From NCBI RefSeq assembly GCF_003412455.1, contig NZ_QTJU01000005.1, forward strand, positions 62,001 through 126,000: DNA of 64,000 nt. The letters run 5' to 3'. This DNA is from Deminuibacter soli (GTDB taxonomy: Bacteria; Bacteroidota; Bacteroidia; Chitinophagales; Chitinophagaceae). Positions within the stretch are counted from its first letter, which is position 1; every line of letters begins with the position of its first letter. Of the stretch, positions 1-9,367 are shown in pieces. Position numbers and translations under genes: made by a program. The notes beneath the pieces were generated by a model, which did not search any database, was not told the origin of the DNA, and saw only the letters and a list, made by a program, of their open reading frames with translations.

Positions 1-21
1 AGCCACAGGCCACTATAACAA

Positions 22-60
22 ATGGCCTTGCAGCAGTATCTATTCCTGCTGCAAGGCCAT
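22..60 (-). terminator. strong intergenic hairpin, likely terminator
   Basis: A perfect 15-bp inverted repeat (ATGGCCTTGCAGCAG and its complement) encloses a 9-base loop. It lies just past the stop of the minus-strand hydrolase that follows. The minus-strand side continues into a moderately T-rich run (TTTGTT), and the plus side has CCTTTTT after it, so it may work in both directions. Confidence 0.65.
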
Positions 61-81
61 CCGCCTTTTTATGTCAGTAGT

Positions 82-867
82 TTATTTGGCAGCACCCTGT
101 GCGGCTGCTTCAATTACTTTGGCCACTGCTTCGGGCTGTGATATATATACCACATGGCTGGCTTTTACTTCGGTTACTTTTGCACCAATGTGCTGGTACA
201 TGGTTCTTTCCAGTACAGGATTAATGGCTTTGTCTTCTGTAGCAACAATTGCATAGGAAGGTTTGGTTTTCCATGCAGCCTGGGCAATAGGTGCAGTAAA
301 GCAGGCGCCCACGATCGGCTGCTGCGAATCGAACATAAAGGCTGCTTTGGCCAGGTTAACATCGCCTGCAAAACACTCGTTAAACAGCGCTTTGTCGAAA
401 TAAACGATACCGTTTGCATCAGCAGGCAGGATGCCGTTTTTAGGCAATGCCGGACCAGATTGATATACATCCAGTGTTGACTGACCAACTTCAGGTGCAA
501 AGGCAGCCACATATACCAGGCTTGCTACCTTAGGCGATACACCGGCCTGTGTAATCACCGATCCGCCCCATGAATGGCCTACCAGCACAGCAGGTCCGTC
601 CTGCTTGTCCAGCGCTCTTGTGGCAGCCTGTACATCATCATTCAGTGAGGTTAAAGGGTTTTGAACCAGGGTAACATGGTATCCGTGTTTTGTCAGTATT
701 TTATATACACCTTCCCAGCCCGATGCATCAGCAAAAGCACCATGCACAATAACAATATTTTTGATTTTGGAACTGCCCTGTGCCATGCTTTTTAAAGAAC
801 CGAAAGAGCACAATGAAGCAAGGGCTGCAAATAACAATGATTTACCAAATCTGATCTGCGTTTTCAT
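82..867 (-). CDS. secreted alpha/beta hydrolase
   Basis: A 261-residue alpha/beta-hydrolase-fold protein with an N-terminal signal peptide (about residues 1-29, ending SMAQ), so probably periplasmic or exported. The oxyanion-hole HG is at 42-43 and the nucleophile elbow GHSWGG is at 97-102 with Ser99. Asp212 (TEDKAI) and His238 (ASHVVY) complete a plausible catalytic triad. The length and motifs fit the esterase-like family that also holds salicylate esterases and hydroxynitrile-lyase-type enzymes. The natural substrate cannot be read from the sequence. It stands alone, with a strong hairpin directly after its stop and a divergent lipoprotein gene upstream. Confidence 0.85.
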   Translation of the reverse strand: MKTQIRFGKSLLFAALASLCSFGSLKSMAQGSSKIKNIVIVHGAFADASGWEGVYKILTKHGYHVTLVQNPLTSLNDDVQAATRALDKQDGPAVLVGHSWGGSVITQAGVSPKVASLVYVAAFAPEVGQSTLDVYQSGPALPKNGILPADANGIVYFDKALFNECFAGDVNLAKAAFMFDSQQPIVGACFTAPIAQAAWKTKPSYAIVATEDKAINPVLERTMYQHIGAKVTEVKASHVVYISQPEAVAKVIEAAAQGAAK

Positions 868-1215
868 GTTTGTTTATTTTGTAAGATGATGATCCGTTGT
901 CTTCGAAAGCAAAATTATACACCACCTGAACATAACCGCAGAACAAGGCTGTGAACAGGGCATTTTTACACCTGAACCAGGCATTCACTGTCGCGAACAG
1001 AACTGCATTTAACGATACGGCTAACGGCCATACGTAAATTATTTACCACACACAGCAGGTTGCTATCACTTTGCAAGCAGCCCAAAAACAACTTTAAACC
1101 TTAAACTTCCAACATTAAACACCCATCCACCGAAGTTTTGCCTAAAAACGCCCCGTAAGCGAACAATTCTTTATCTTGAATGCCAGAATATTATTCATCA
1201 AACCAAGATTGCACC
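868..1215. other. divergent intergenic region
   Basis: About 350 bases between two divergent genes, so it must hold both promoters. I found no clear TTG/TAnnTTTG pair. Around 1090-1118 there is a short copy of the AACTTTAAACCTTAAAC-type repeat that also forms the array at 24.5-25.2 kb. No coding sequence is apparent. Confidence 0.5.
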
Positions 1216-2103
1216 ATGCAGAAGATCCCCTCCTACCTGTTAGGATTACTATGTGCCGCGTCTGTTGCCGCCTGCGGCTCGGGCACTGATTCAAAAAACA
1301 CCGCAGACAGCACCGCCGCCAAAGATTCCACCACAACCGCCACCGGCGTTAACTACAGGATTGGCGTGCAGATGTGGACTTTCCGTGTGTTCCCCTTTGC
1401 CGACGCGCTGGACAAAGTGGACAGCGCAGGTATTAAAAACATTGAAGCTTTCTGGGGCCAGGATTTGGGCGCCGGTATGAAAGGCAAATTCGGCGGCGAC
1501 ATGACCGACGAAGAAAAAACCAAAGTAAAAGACCTGCTGGCTAAAAAAGGCATCAGCATCGTTGCCATGGGCGTAATTGTGCCGAAAGACAAAGCCGAAT
1601 GGATTAAGGCATTCGAGCTGGCCAAATACTTCGGCCTCAGTTATATTACCTCAGAACCCATCAAAAGTCAATGGGGCATGGTCGACAGCCTGGCCGGCGC
1701 ATACGGTATAAAAGTAGCCATCCACGACCATCCCAAACCCAATGTATACTGGCACCCCGATTCAGTGCTGGCCGCCATACAGGGCCATCCGAACATTGGC
1801 GCCTGCGCCGATATTGGTCACTGGGCCCGCAATGGCCTGAACCCGGTAGACTGCCTGAAAAAACTGGAAGGCCACATCTACGGTGCACACCTGAAAGACA
1901 TCGTGAAATTTGACGACCCCAAAGCAGCCGACACTGTAGTAACAAAAGGTGTTATCGACCTGCCTCCCGTATTCGCCGAACTCAAACGCCAGAACTTCAC
2001 CGGCATGATGTCTATCGAACACGAATCAAACTGGTACCACAACCTGCCCGACGTTATTTTCACCAAACAATACTTCGACGAACAAACCAGCAAGCTGAAA
2101 TAG
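1216..2103 (+). CDS. sugar phosphate isomerase/epimerase-like lipoprotein
   Basis: A 295-residue protein with a lipoprotein signal: hydrophobic stretch then SVAAC, with the lipidated Cys at residue 20. I chose the ATG at 1216 rather than the upstream in-frame ATG at 1180 because it starts exactly at the signal peptide. A Ser/Thr/Ala-rich linker (about 22-45) leads into a xylose-isomerase-like TIM barrel. Visible motifs are an early IEAFWG, IHDHPKP, CADIGHW, GAHLKDI and a late SIEHESNW. The Glu, Asp and His residues in these match the usual divalent-metal ligands of the family. Chitinophagaceae carry many such envelope-anchored enzymes, and the substrate is unknown. A clear terminator follows at 2144. 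Confidence 0.85.
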   Translation: MQKIPSYLLGLLCAASVAACGSGTDSKNTADSTAAKDSTTTATGVNYRIGVQMWTFRVFPFADALDKVDSAGIKNIEAFWGQDLGAGMKGKFGGDMTDEEKTKVKDLLAKKGISIVAMGVIVPKDKAEWIKAFELAKYFGLSYITSEPIKSQWGMVDSLAGAYGIKVAIHDHPKPNVYWHPDSVLAAIQGHPNIGACADIGHWARNGLNPVDCLKKLEGHIYGAHLKDIVKFDDPKAADTVVTKGVIDLPPVFAELKRQNFTGMMSIEHESNWYHNLPDVIFTKQYFDEQTSKLK

Positions 2104-2143
2104 CGGATAGCTGTTAGCTGATAGCAATTAGCCAGCCAAAACA

Positions 2144-2182
2144 AAAACGGCGCATCACTTCCAAGAAGTAATGCGCCGTTTT
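2144..2182 (+). terminator. intrinsic terminator
   Basis: A perfect 12-bp stem (AAAACGGCGCAT with ATGCGCCGTTTT) followed by TTATTC, about 40 bases after the stop of the isomerase-like lipoprotein. A degraded second copy, including the flanking ATTCACTA, lies at about 2325-2370. Confidence 0.75.
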
Positions 2183-2202
2183 ATTCACTATTGCCAATTT
2201 AG

Positions 2203-2298
2203 TTTAGTTCACAGTTCTTTGTGACCTTTGCGGGTTTTCCCTTTGTGTTTCTTTGCGGTAAAAATATCTATCACGCTTAACTAAACAACATTGATTGT
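2203..2298. repeat. dispersed intergenic repeat, copy 1
   Basis: This stretch resembles 62621-62715 nearly end to end. Both run TTTAGTT, then CTTTGTGA, a CTTTGCG-type segment, TTCTTTGCGGTAAAAA or a near match, then CACGCTTAACTAAAC and TTGATTG. No reading frame is shared. It looks like a mobile or recombining non-coding repeat. Confidence 0.6.
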
Positions 2299-2419
2299 CC
2301 ATGCACAGCAGTCCTCCCTAAAAAAGCGCGCCAAAGCTTCCAAAGAAGTAATGCACCGTTTTATTCACTATTGACCACTCACTATTCACCACTCACTACT
2401 CACTATTCACCACTCCCTA

Positions 2420-2629
2420 TCACGCCATTATCGTCTTAATCACCTCCTCCAGCAACCCCTGCGCCAGCTCCATCTTGTTGCTATCGTGATTGCGCCAGCC
2501 TTCCGGTTTTTTCACAAACGTATACAGGGTATTGTACATCATAATCTGCACCTGGTCTTTCGTTGACGAAGGTTCCAGCTTAAAGAAATACTGGCGGTTC
2601 TCATACCAGGAAAAAAGTTCTTGTGTCAT
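2420..2629 (-). CDS. small hypothetical protein
   Basis: A 69-residue, soluble, mixed-charge protein with no signal peptide and no motif I recognise. Residue composition (aromatic-rich first half, acidic amphipathic C-terminus) is credible for a real small protein. It follows the secreted protein gene at 2671-3426 on the same strand with a gap of about 40 bases, so they may be co-transcribed. Its TGA stop lies inside a CACTATTCACCACTC-type repeat block, a layout seen at several other genes in this window. Confidence 0.45.
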   Translation of the reverse strand: MTQELFSWYENRQYFFKLEPSSTKDQVQIMMYNTLYTFVKKPEGWRNHDSNKMELAQGLLEEVIKTIMA

Positions 2630-2670
2630 AGCATCCGGAATTAAGGGCGTGCAATATACACCATTACAGC

Positions 2671-3426
2671 TTACCCGTTAATGTTGTTAACAAGCCCTGT
2701 AATAAAGTTCTCGTCTACTTCTTCTTCGCTGTGGTCATGAAAATACTTGTTCACCTTGTCCTTGTCTGCATCCATTGCAGCCTTGATAGCCCTGGCCTTC
2801 AGCGGCAGCGGTGTAACAGCGCCGGTTGTTTTATTCAACAGGTAAAAACTGCTTTCCTCCTTATACTCATTTTCCTTTTTACCGCTTTGCATAATGCCGT
2901 CATCGTGGTAGTTCGAGGCAATAAACTTGGTTGCAAACAGCTTGTACAGTGAGTACTTGTGTTCGCTTTTTGCCAGCGCCAGGAAAAAGTGTGATGCATC
3001 AATCTGCTTTACATGCTCAAATACAAAGTTGCGGTTCATGTATTGCAGTATAAACGAACTGATGCCATCGGGCACTACCGCCATAATATTGATTTTATCC
3101 TGCGAGGCAATCAGGTTGCCCGATACTTTGTCGAAATTAAACGCAAAGCCGGTGGTATTAATGTAGGCGCCCTGGTTGTTAATCACACTATCGCCCTGTA
3201 CCCAGGTATTAAACAGGAAACGCGTACCAATGGTGTTTTCTGCATTATTAAACTCCAGCAGCGGACCACCTTCTTTTGCTTTACGCGCGTCCACTTCATT
3301 GGCGATGCTTTTAGAGAGATACTGCCCCAGGTTGCCGGCAGCAGTAATCTGCGGACTGCCCGTAAGCTGCGCATGTACACAGGCAAACAACAGCAGGCAA
3401 CAGGCGAATAACAATGTTCTTTTCAT
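2671..3426 (-). CDS. hypothetical exported protein
   Basis: 251 residues from the ATG at 3426, where a textbook signal peptide (MKRTLLF to VHAQ, about 20 residues) begins. An in-frame ATG eight codons earlier would put charged residues ahead of it. The mature part has alternating beta-like segments, an IGTRFLFNTWVQGD stretch and an acidic C-terminus. I recognise no family. It is probably periplasmic or on the outer membrane. The gene is divergent from the MG2/TonB-plug gene at 3606. Confidence 0.6.
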   Translation of the reverse strand: MKRTLLFACCLLLFACVHAQLTGSPQITAAGNLGQYLSKSIANEVDARKAKEGGPLLEFNNAENTIGTRFLFNTWVQGDSVINNQGAYINTTGFAFNFDKVSGNLIASQDKINIMAVVPDGISSFILQYMNRNFVFEHVKQIDASHFFLALAKSEHKYSLYKLFATKFIASNYHDDGIMQSGKKENEYKEESSFYLLNKTTGAVTPLPLKARAIKAAMDADKDKVNKYFHDHSEEEVDENFITGLVNNING

Positions 3427-3605
3427 GGCTTCCGTAATTGATAGATGCAATCGTTTAAAAGCACACTTTACAATCGCAAAAAATGCGATTTATGCTGTGC
3501 AATTCGTGTCACACGAACACGTAAATAAATATACCCATCTTTCTGTTGGTGTGCTTCGGTTTTGGACATAAAAATATTTATATTTAGTTCAACGCTCTGC
3601 TGCCA

Positions 3606-6071
3606 ATGAATAAAAGAATAGGATTGTTATTATTGCCCGCCTTCCTGTGCACTGCCGCCTGGCTGCCCGGCGATCCCCTGCCGGCCATTACCCGTGTAAT
3701 AGATAAATTCAGGAAAACATACCCGCAGGAAAAAGTGTACCTGCATACAGATAAGCCCTATTACATGGCAGGCGATACTTTGTATTTTAAAGGCTATGTG
3801 GTAAACGCCGAAAAAAACCTTCCGTCTGCCATCAGCAATGTTTTGTATGCTGATTTGATTGATGAACACCAGCACATCAGCCATACCCTGCGCAGCCCTG
3901 TTACCGATGGTATGGCCACAGGCAGCATGGCATTGCCCGATTCACTGCCGCCCGGCAACTACCGGCTGCGCGCCTACACTGCCTGGATGCGCAATTTTTC
4001 GTCAGACTGGTTTTTTGACAAGACAATCCCTATCGGCAGCAGCAGCAATACCCAAAAGGCAACAGACAAAACTTCCCGTCCGGCCGTTACACAGTTTTTC
4101 CCTGAAGGCGGGCAAATGCTGGAAGGCCTGCCGGCACGCATGGCATTTAAAGCCGTGGGCAGCAATGGCCGCTCCATTGCCATAAAAGGCCAGGTTACCG
4201 ATGAAACAGGAACAGCTGTAGTACCCTTCAGCAGCGGGTTTGGCGGAATGGGCAGTTTTGTATTTACCCCGCAGCCCGGGCATGTGTATACAGCAGGCAT
4301 TACCTATGCCAATGGCGCTACCGCACAGGTAAGCCTGCCACAGGCCCTGAAAACAGGTTATATGCTGGCAGCAGACAACAGGGACAGTGCCCAGGTAAAG
4401 CTGCACATTGCAACAGCCGGTGTAACTGCGGGCCAGGCAACCCTATTGGGACTTTGCAACAACAAACCCTTTTTTAGCACAACCATTTCCCTTTTGAACG
4501 GCGAGGCTTCCGTAAACATATCCAGGAACAAATTCCCGACAGGTATTGCACAGTTTACGTTGTTTACAGCAGAAGGCATACCGGTGGCGGAACGGCTGGT
4601 GTTTGTAAACCATCACGACACATTGCATGTAGCCGCCGCTACCGATAAAAAAGTATATCGCCCGCGTGAACCTGTAACACTTACACTCACCGTAACCGAT
4701 ATACATGCCAGCCCGGTAAGCGGCAATTTTTCCCTTGCTGTAACAGATGCCGGTATGGTAAAGCCGTTACAGCCGGAAGATGCATCTATTGTTTCTTCGT
4801 TGCTGCTTACGGCTGATATCCGCGGTTATATAGAACAGCCCGGCTATTATTTTACCGGTGACGATACCACCCGTGCCAACGACCTCGACAACCTGCTGTT
4901 AACCCAGGGCTGGCGCCGCTTTAGCTGGACAGCCCTACAGGCCAACCAGTTTCCCCCCATTGCATTCCCTGCTGAAAAAGGACTTGCCCTGCGCGGCAAA
5001 ATAATATCCGCCACAGGTAAGCCCCTGCCTGGCGCACGCATTACCCTGTTACCGCAACAGGGCGATGGATACATGATGGATACCGTGACCGGAACAGCCG
5101 GTGAGTTCGTGTTTGACGATGTGCAGTTTACCGATCAGTCCTCCTACGTACTGCAAACCCCGCTGGCCACCAACAGCAGGGCCACCATACAACTCAATGA
5201 ATGGCTTGCCCCTGCCGTATTGCCCGCTGCATGGCACAATAACAGCCACGAACAGGCTCTGCAACACTACATCACACTAAACCAGCCGGTGCTGGCTGCA
5301 CACCGCAAACAACAGCAGGATGCCGGCCGCGAACTGGAAGAAGTGGTGGTGCGCAGCAAACGCCAGAGCCGCGTGCAGGAGGCCGTAGCCCCTTCGCTGA
5401 ACCTGAATGGGCCAGGCCAGGCAGACCAGGTTCTCACCTATGAAGATCTGAAGAACTGTCACAACCTCGCCAGCTGTCTTGAAGGGCGTATTACCGGGGT
5501 CAGATTCAAATTTATTGAAGACAAAAGCATACGCCCCTCGCGCGTAGTAGCCCTGCAGCCTTTTATGGCATCAGGCTTTAACGAACAACCGATGACTGTA
5601 CTGCTGGATGGCGTGGAAATGACTGCTGCAACCGGCCTGGATATGCGCAGCTTCAATGCCGCAGATGTACAAAGCATAGAAGTATTGCGCAGCGGCAGGT
5701 ACCTGGCTGCATACGGCACAAAAGGCGGAAACGGCCTGTTAATCATCACCACTAAAAAAGGCGGTATTGATTACGACAAAGTGAACGACCAGTCTGCGCA
5801 AACAAACAAGCTGCCCGAAGGAGTGTTGTTTGTAAAAGCCATGGGCTATTCTGCAGTACGCGAATTTTATATACCTGATTATGCCGTTGACGGCGGAAAA
5901 GACATACGCAGTACCATTTACTGGAAACCGGTGATACGCACCGGCGAAAACGGCACGGCAACCATACAGTTTCGCAATGCAGATAACACCGGCGTACACC
6001 AAATAATAATAGAAGGATTAAGTGACAATGGTAAACCCGCAAAACAGGTAGTCACCTATGAAGTACAATAA
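3606..6071 (+). CDS. MG2 / TonB-receptor-plug domain protein without a barrel
   Basis: An 821-residue exported protein. Residues about 1-25 form a signal peptide. A macroglobulin-type (MG2) domain follows: KVYLHTDKPYYMAGD near residue 44 is the typical signature, and DKKVYRPREPVTLTL near 348 starts a second such module. A carboxypeptidase-regulatory-like domain (LRGKIISATGKPLPGA) follows at about 462. A TonB plug-like domain covers about 590-715 and ends LLIITTKKGG. No 22-strand barrel follows, so it is not itself a transporter. The family is common in Bacteroidota and is thought to sit at the cell surface. It overlaps the next gene by 14 bases, so the two should be translated together. Confidence 0.8.
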   Translation: MNKRIGLLLLPAFLCTAAWLPGDPLPAITRVIDKFRKTYPQEKVYLHTDKPYYMAGDTLYFKGYVVNAEKNLPSAISNVLYADLIDEHQHISHTLRSPVTDGMATGSMALPDSLPPGNYRLRAYTAWMRNFSSDWFFDKTIPIGSSSNTQKATDKTSRPAVTQFFPEGGQMLEGLPARMAFKAVGSNGRSIAIKGQVTDETGTAVVPFSSGFGGMGSFVFTPQPGHVYTAGITYANGATAQVSLPQALKTGYMLAADNRDSAQVKLHIATAGVTAGQATLLGLCNNKPFFSTTISLLNGEASVNISRNKFPTGIAQFTLFTAEGIPVAERLVFVNHHDTLHVAAATDKKVYRPREPVTLTLTVTDIHASPVSGNFSLAVTDAGMVKPLQPEDASIVSSLLLTADIRGYIEQPGYYFTGDDTTRANDLDNLLLTQGWRRFSWTALQANQFPPIAFPAEKGLALRGKIISATGKPLPGARITLLPQQGDGYMMDTVTGTAGEFVFDDVQFTDQSSYVLQTPLATNSRATIQLNEWLAPAVLPAAWHNNSHEQALQHYITLNQPVLAAHRKQQQDAGRELEEVVVRSKRQSRVQEAVAPSLNLNGPGQADQVLTYEDLKNCHNLASCLEGRITGVRFKFIEDKSIRPSRVVALQPFMASGFNEQPMTVLLDGVEMTAATGLDMRSFNAADVQSIEVLRSGRYLAAYGTKGGNGLLIITTKKGGIDYDKVNDQSAQTNKLPEGVLFVKAMGYSAVREFYIPDYAVDGGKDIRSTIYWKPVIRTGENGTATIQFRNADNTGVHQIIIEGLSDNGKPAKQVVTYEVQ

Positions 6072-7335
6072 ATTCATCCGTTACCTGCTGCTGCCATGCC
6101 TGTTGCTGTTATCCGCCTGTGCCCTGTGCCAGGAAAGGATTACCGGCAAAGTGGTATCAGAAACTGAAACACCGCTGCAGCAGGTAAGCGTATTTATCTC
6201 CAACACCACTACCGGCACCCGTACCGACGCAGCCGGCAATTTTGTGCTGGATAAACTGCCTGCCGGGGATGTAACACTAATACTCTCCTATGCCGGTTAT
6301 GAAGCACTGGAGTATACCATACCTGAAACCCTGCGCGGCAAAACATACCTGTTTAAACTGCAGCCGCAGTTAAATGAGCTGGAAGGCGTGGTAGTAGGCA
6401 GGTATGATAAAGATGGCTGGAAAAAATGGGGAAGGCTGTTTACAGAAGCATTCATCGGCGGCTCTGCCTATGCTGCTCAATGCACCATCACCAATACCGA
6501 TGTTTTGCATTTCACATACAACAGCAAAACCAAACTGCTGCGTGCCTATGCCAGCGCACCTTTGCAGGCAGATAACAAAGCGCTGGGCTATCACATTACT
6601 GTAACACTGGCTGATTTCTGGTACAATACAGCCGATCAGTCGTTGGATTACCAGGCCTACAATTTATTCACCGAGCTTAATGGCACCGAAGCCGAACAAC
6701 TGCAGTGGAAACAACAGCGCGAAGGGGTATACCAGTATTCGCTGCTGCGTTTTATGCGCACCTTGTACCAGCACAATTTTAAAAACGAAGGATACCAGGT
6801 GCGTGTGCGCGAACAAAAGCCCAATGCAGAAAAAACACGCGTGCAGTTATTATACCGGCAGGCTTTTGAACAGGTGAAAGATGCGGCAGGCCCGGGGGCC
6901 ATTAACCAGGTAGCCATGCACCGGCAGGCCGAAAAACTGTTCCCGCGCGATTCACTGCAATACTACCGCAGCGTGCTGGCACAGGACGACCGATCTGAAA
7001 ACCTGCACATGGAGCTGGTGAATTTCAAAGACATTGCTCAAGATACAGACAGCAGCACCGTACTATTGCATTTCACAGACTACCTGCAGGTAACCTGCAG
7101 CAAAATAAAAGAACCCCTTGCATACACGCATTTTAAAAACAGGCAATACCATCTCTCTTCAGATGAACTCAACAGCCTGCGTACCTATCCTGTTACAGAA
7201 TTACAGCTTACGCACAACATGCCCCTTGAAATAAAGGAAAACGGCTACTTCAACAATGTAGACCTCCTGCTCACCGGCTTCTGGGGCTGGTGGGAGCGCC
7301 TGGCTACACGCCTGCCCTATGATTATGAACCTTGA
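6058..7335 (+). CDS. CarboxypepD_reg-like domain protein
   Basis: 425 residues with a signal peptide or lipoprotein-like start (LLLLSACALCQ; the Cys near residue 20 could be lipidated). Residues about 28-105 form the carboxypeptidase-regulatory-like beta sandwich (ITGKVVSETETPLQQ to YLFKLQPQ), followed by the NELEGVVVG linker usual in this family. The C-terminal 300 residues belong to the uncharacterised segment found in many Bacteroidota carboxypeptidase-like regulatory proteins. The start lies inside the end of the MG2/plug gene, so this is a two-gene operon. The function is unknown; a surface-assembly role together with its partner is inference. Confidence 0.75.
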   Translation: MKYNKFIRYLLLPCLLLLSACALCQERITGKVVSETETPLQQVSVFISNTTTGTRTDAAGNFVLDKLPAGDVTLILSYAGYEALEYTIPETLRGKTYLFKLQPQLNELEGVVVGRYDKDGWKKWGRLFTEAFIGGSAYAAQCTITNTDVLHFTYNSKTKLLRAYASAPLQADNKALGYHITVTLADFWYNTADQSLDYQAYNLFTELNGTEAEQLQWKQQREGVYQYSLLRFMRTLYQHNFKNEGYQVRVREQKPNAEKTRVQLLYRQAFEQVKDAAGPGAINQVAMHRQAEKLFPRDSLQYYRSVLAQDDRSENLHMELVNFKDIAQDTDSSTVLLHFTDYLQVTCSKIKEPLAYTHFKNRQYHLSSDELNSLRTYPVTELQLTHNMPLEIKENGYFNNVDLLLTGFWGWWERLATRLPYDYEP

Positions 7336-7367
7336 CGCCGCTACTGCAACAATCCATCACTCTCACT

Positions 7368-8291
7368 TCAATTAAAATGTTGCCTGAATGCCAGCGGTGA
7401 GAAATTGGTCTTCGTTTTAAACAGCTTGCTGAATGATTGCAGATGCTCAAACCCCAGCTCATAGGCAATTTCACTTACGGAAAGATGCGTGGTGGTAAGT
7501 TTTTCCTTTGCCAGTTCAATCAGTTTATCGTGCAGGTGTTGCTGCGTGCTTTGCCCTGTAAGTGATTTTAGCAGGCCGCTGAGGTAGCCCGGGGAAATAT
7601 GCAGTGTTTCGGCAAGCCAGGTCACACTGGGCAGCCCCTGTTTTGCCAAAGCACCGCTGTTAAAGTAGGTGGCAATAAGATCTTCCATCCTGCTTAGAAT
7701 CTCATGACTGGCGGCTTTCCGTGTTACAAACTGCCGCTGGTAAAAACGTTCCGCATAACTCAGCAGCAGTTCCAGTTGCGCAACAACCACGTTCTGTGTA
7801 AACCGGTCTATGTTAAACTGATACTCCTGTTCTACCTGCCGCGCAATGCCTGTAAGCATAGCCTCTTCTTTGTCAGACAGGTATAATGCTTCATAAACAG
7901 AATAATCAAAAAACTCGTACCGCTTAATGGTTTTGGCAAGCGGCGTATTCCACAACAGGTCAGGGTGAAACAGGATCATCCAGCCGTGGGGATGATGTTT
8001 TACTCCTTTGTCCAGTTCAATGCCAAATACCTGCCCCGGTGCGGTAAAGAACAATACACCTTCATCAAAATCGCTGGTCTGCTGACCATATTTAAAGCGG
8101 CCTTCCGGCATCCGTTTCATCGAGATACAATAGAAATCAAAGATGATGCTGAACGAGCCTTCTGTGGCGAGCGGCGTTACGTCTTCCACATTCACCACAC
8201 TCACCAGTGGATGCGCCGGTGCAGGCAGTTGGGCCATCCGGTGGTATTCGGTAATGGTTTTAAACCGGTACGAAAGTTTGCTGCTGCTCAT
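7368..8291 (-). CDS. AraC-family transcriptional regulator
   Basis: 307 residues. The N-terminal two thirds form a cupin-like sensor region (FDFYCISMKR, FFTAPGQVF). The last 100 residues carry the two helix-turn-helix motifs of AraC/XylS proteins: LAETLHISPGYLSGLLK and VSEIAYELGFEHLQSFSKLF, closing with FSPLAFRQHF. It lies 39 bases downstream of the SDR gene on the same strand and probably shares its transcript. It may therefore control that gene, which is inference. Confidence 0.9.
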   Translation of the reverse strand: MSSSKLSYRFKTITEYHRMAQLPAPAHPLVSVVNVEDVTPLATEGSFSIIFDFYCISMKRMPEGRFKYGQQTSDFDEGVLFFTAPGQVFGIELDKGVKHHPHGWMILFHPDLLWNTPLAKTIKRYEFFDYSVYEALYLSDKEEAMLTGIARQVEQEYQFNIDRFTQNVVVAQLELLLSYAERFYQRQFVTRKAASHEILSRMEDLIATYFNSGALAKQGLPSVTWLAETLHISPGYLSGLLKSLTGQSTQQHLHDKLIELAKEKLTTTHLSVSEIAYELGFEHLQSFSKLFKTKTNFSPLAFRQHFN

Positions 8292-8330
8292 ACTACAAGT
8301 TACAATTTTGTGGCAATGATGTTCACCTGC

Positions 8331-9230
8331 TTATTTGATTGCATGGGTGTAAACGCCCTGTTCCAGGTCTGCAATCAATGTCTGGTGCACAGGCGTCCAG
8401 TTCAAACGTTCCCTGGTAATTGCACCCGATGCAGGGCAATCAATCCCGGCAAAGCCTGCAAACCAGCTGAAATGCGCGGCCGCTTCTTCGGGTGCTATTG
8501 ACACTACCGGAACACCCAGTTGTTTGCCTATTAATGCTGCGATGGTTTTAAAAGTGATGGCTTCTTCTGCCACCGCATGAAAGCGGATGCCTGCATCAGG
8601 ATTCTCCAGCGCAAGCCTGTACAAACGCGCTGCATCCAGCCGGTGTACAGCGTTCCAGCGGTTGGCGCCCTCACCTATATAGGCAGAAACACCCTTTTCA
8701 CGCGCAAGCTTAACAAGTATGGGAACAAACCCATGCAGGTCACCTTCCCCGTGCACAGAGGGTGACAAACGCATCGCAGAAGCCTTTACGCCAAGCGCAG
8801 CCACAGCATCCGCCATTTGCTCAGACGCACGTGGCCATGCGGGGTTAAATGGCGGCATCATATCTTCTGTAGCCAGTTGGCCGGGACTTACCAGCGCAGA
8901 ACCCGAGGTAACAATAAGCGGCCGGCCCGAACCCGCCAATACCGAACCCATGGTTTCAATAGCAAGCTTGTCTATTTCGCACACTTCCTTAAACCTGGTA
9001 AAATCGTGCACAAAGCCGGTATGTATTACACCATCTGCTACCGCGGCCCCGCTTCGCAGGCTATCAAGGTTTTCAAGATCACCCATGTGTACTGCCGCAC
9101 CTGCTTTATGCAATGCATCCGCAGCTGCCTCCGAACGCGCAAGCCCCAATACCTCGTGACCTGCATTGATTAATTCCGGAACAATAGCCGAGCCTACAAA
9201 CCCGGTAGCTCCTGTAAGAAATACGCGCAT
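8331..9230 (-). CDS. NAD-dependent epimerase/dehydratase family (atypical SDR)
   Basis: 299 residues from the ATG at 9230, directly before the Rossmann motif TGATGFVG (GxxGxxG, residues 7-13). An earlier in-frame start would add 26 unrelated residues. LARSEAAADALHKAGA and HMGDLENLDSLRSG are typical of the NmrA-like or atypical SDR group, where an Asp after the third strand binds the adenosine. The classical YxxxK is not obvious, as is common in this group. It is probably a cytosolic oxidoreductase of unknown substrate, paired with the AraC regulator. Confidence 0.85.
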   Translation of the reverse strand: MRVFLTGATGFVGSAIVPELINAGHEVLGLARSEAAADALHKAGAAVHMGDLENLDSLRSGAAVADGVIHTGFVHDFTRFKEVCEIDKLAIETMGSVLAGSGRPLIVTSGSALVSPGQLATEDMMPPFNPAWPRASEQMADAVAALGVKASAMRLSPSVHGEGDLHGFVPILVKLAREKGVSAYIGEGANRWNAVHRLDAARLYRLALENPDAGIRFHAVAEEAITFKTIAALIGKQLGVPVVSIAPEEAAAHFSWFAGFAGIDCPASGAITRERLNWTPVHQTLIADLEQGVYTHAIK

Positions 9231-9367
9231 AACTATCCTTTTTGTTGTTACAAAGATCGCAAGCACCCAGTCCGCAGATTTAGCCATATCTGCTTTTGAT
9301 TTAGCCAAAACCCCTCCGGAGCGCCATTGAACAATTGAACAATCAAACTATTGAACAATCCAGCCCG

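Noticed and set aside
3426-3605. Promoter pair TTTTGG...TATATTTA upstream of the MG2 gene
   Set aside because: Plausible but the spacing and -7 box are imperfect and there are several overlapping AT-rich options, so it was not listed as a feature.
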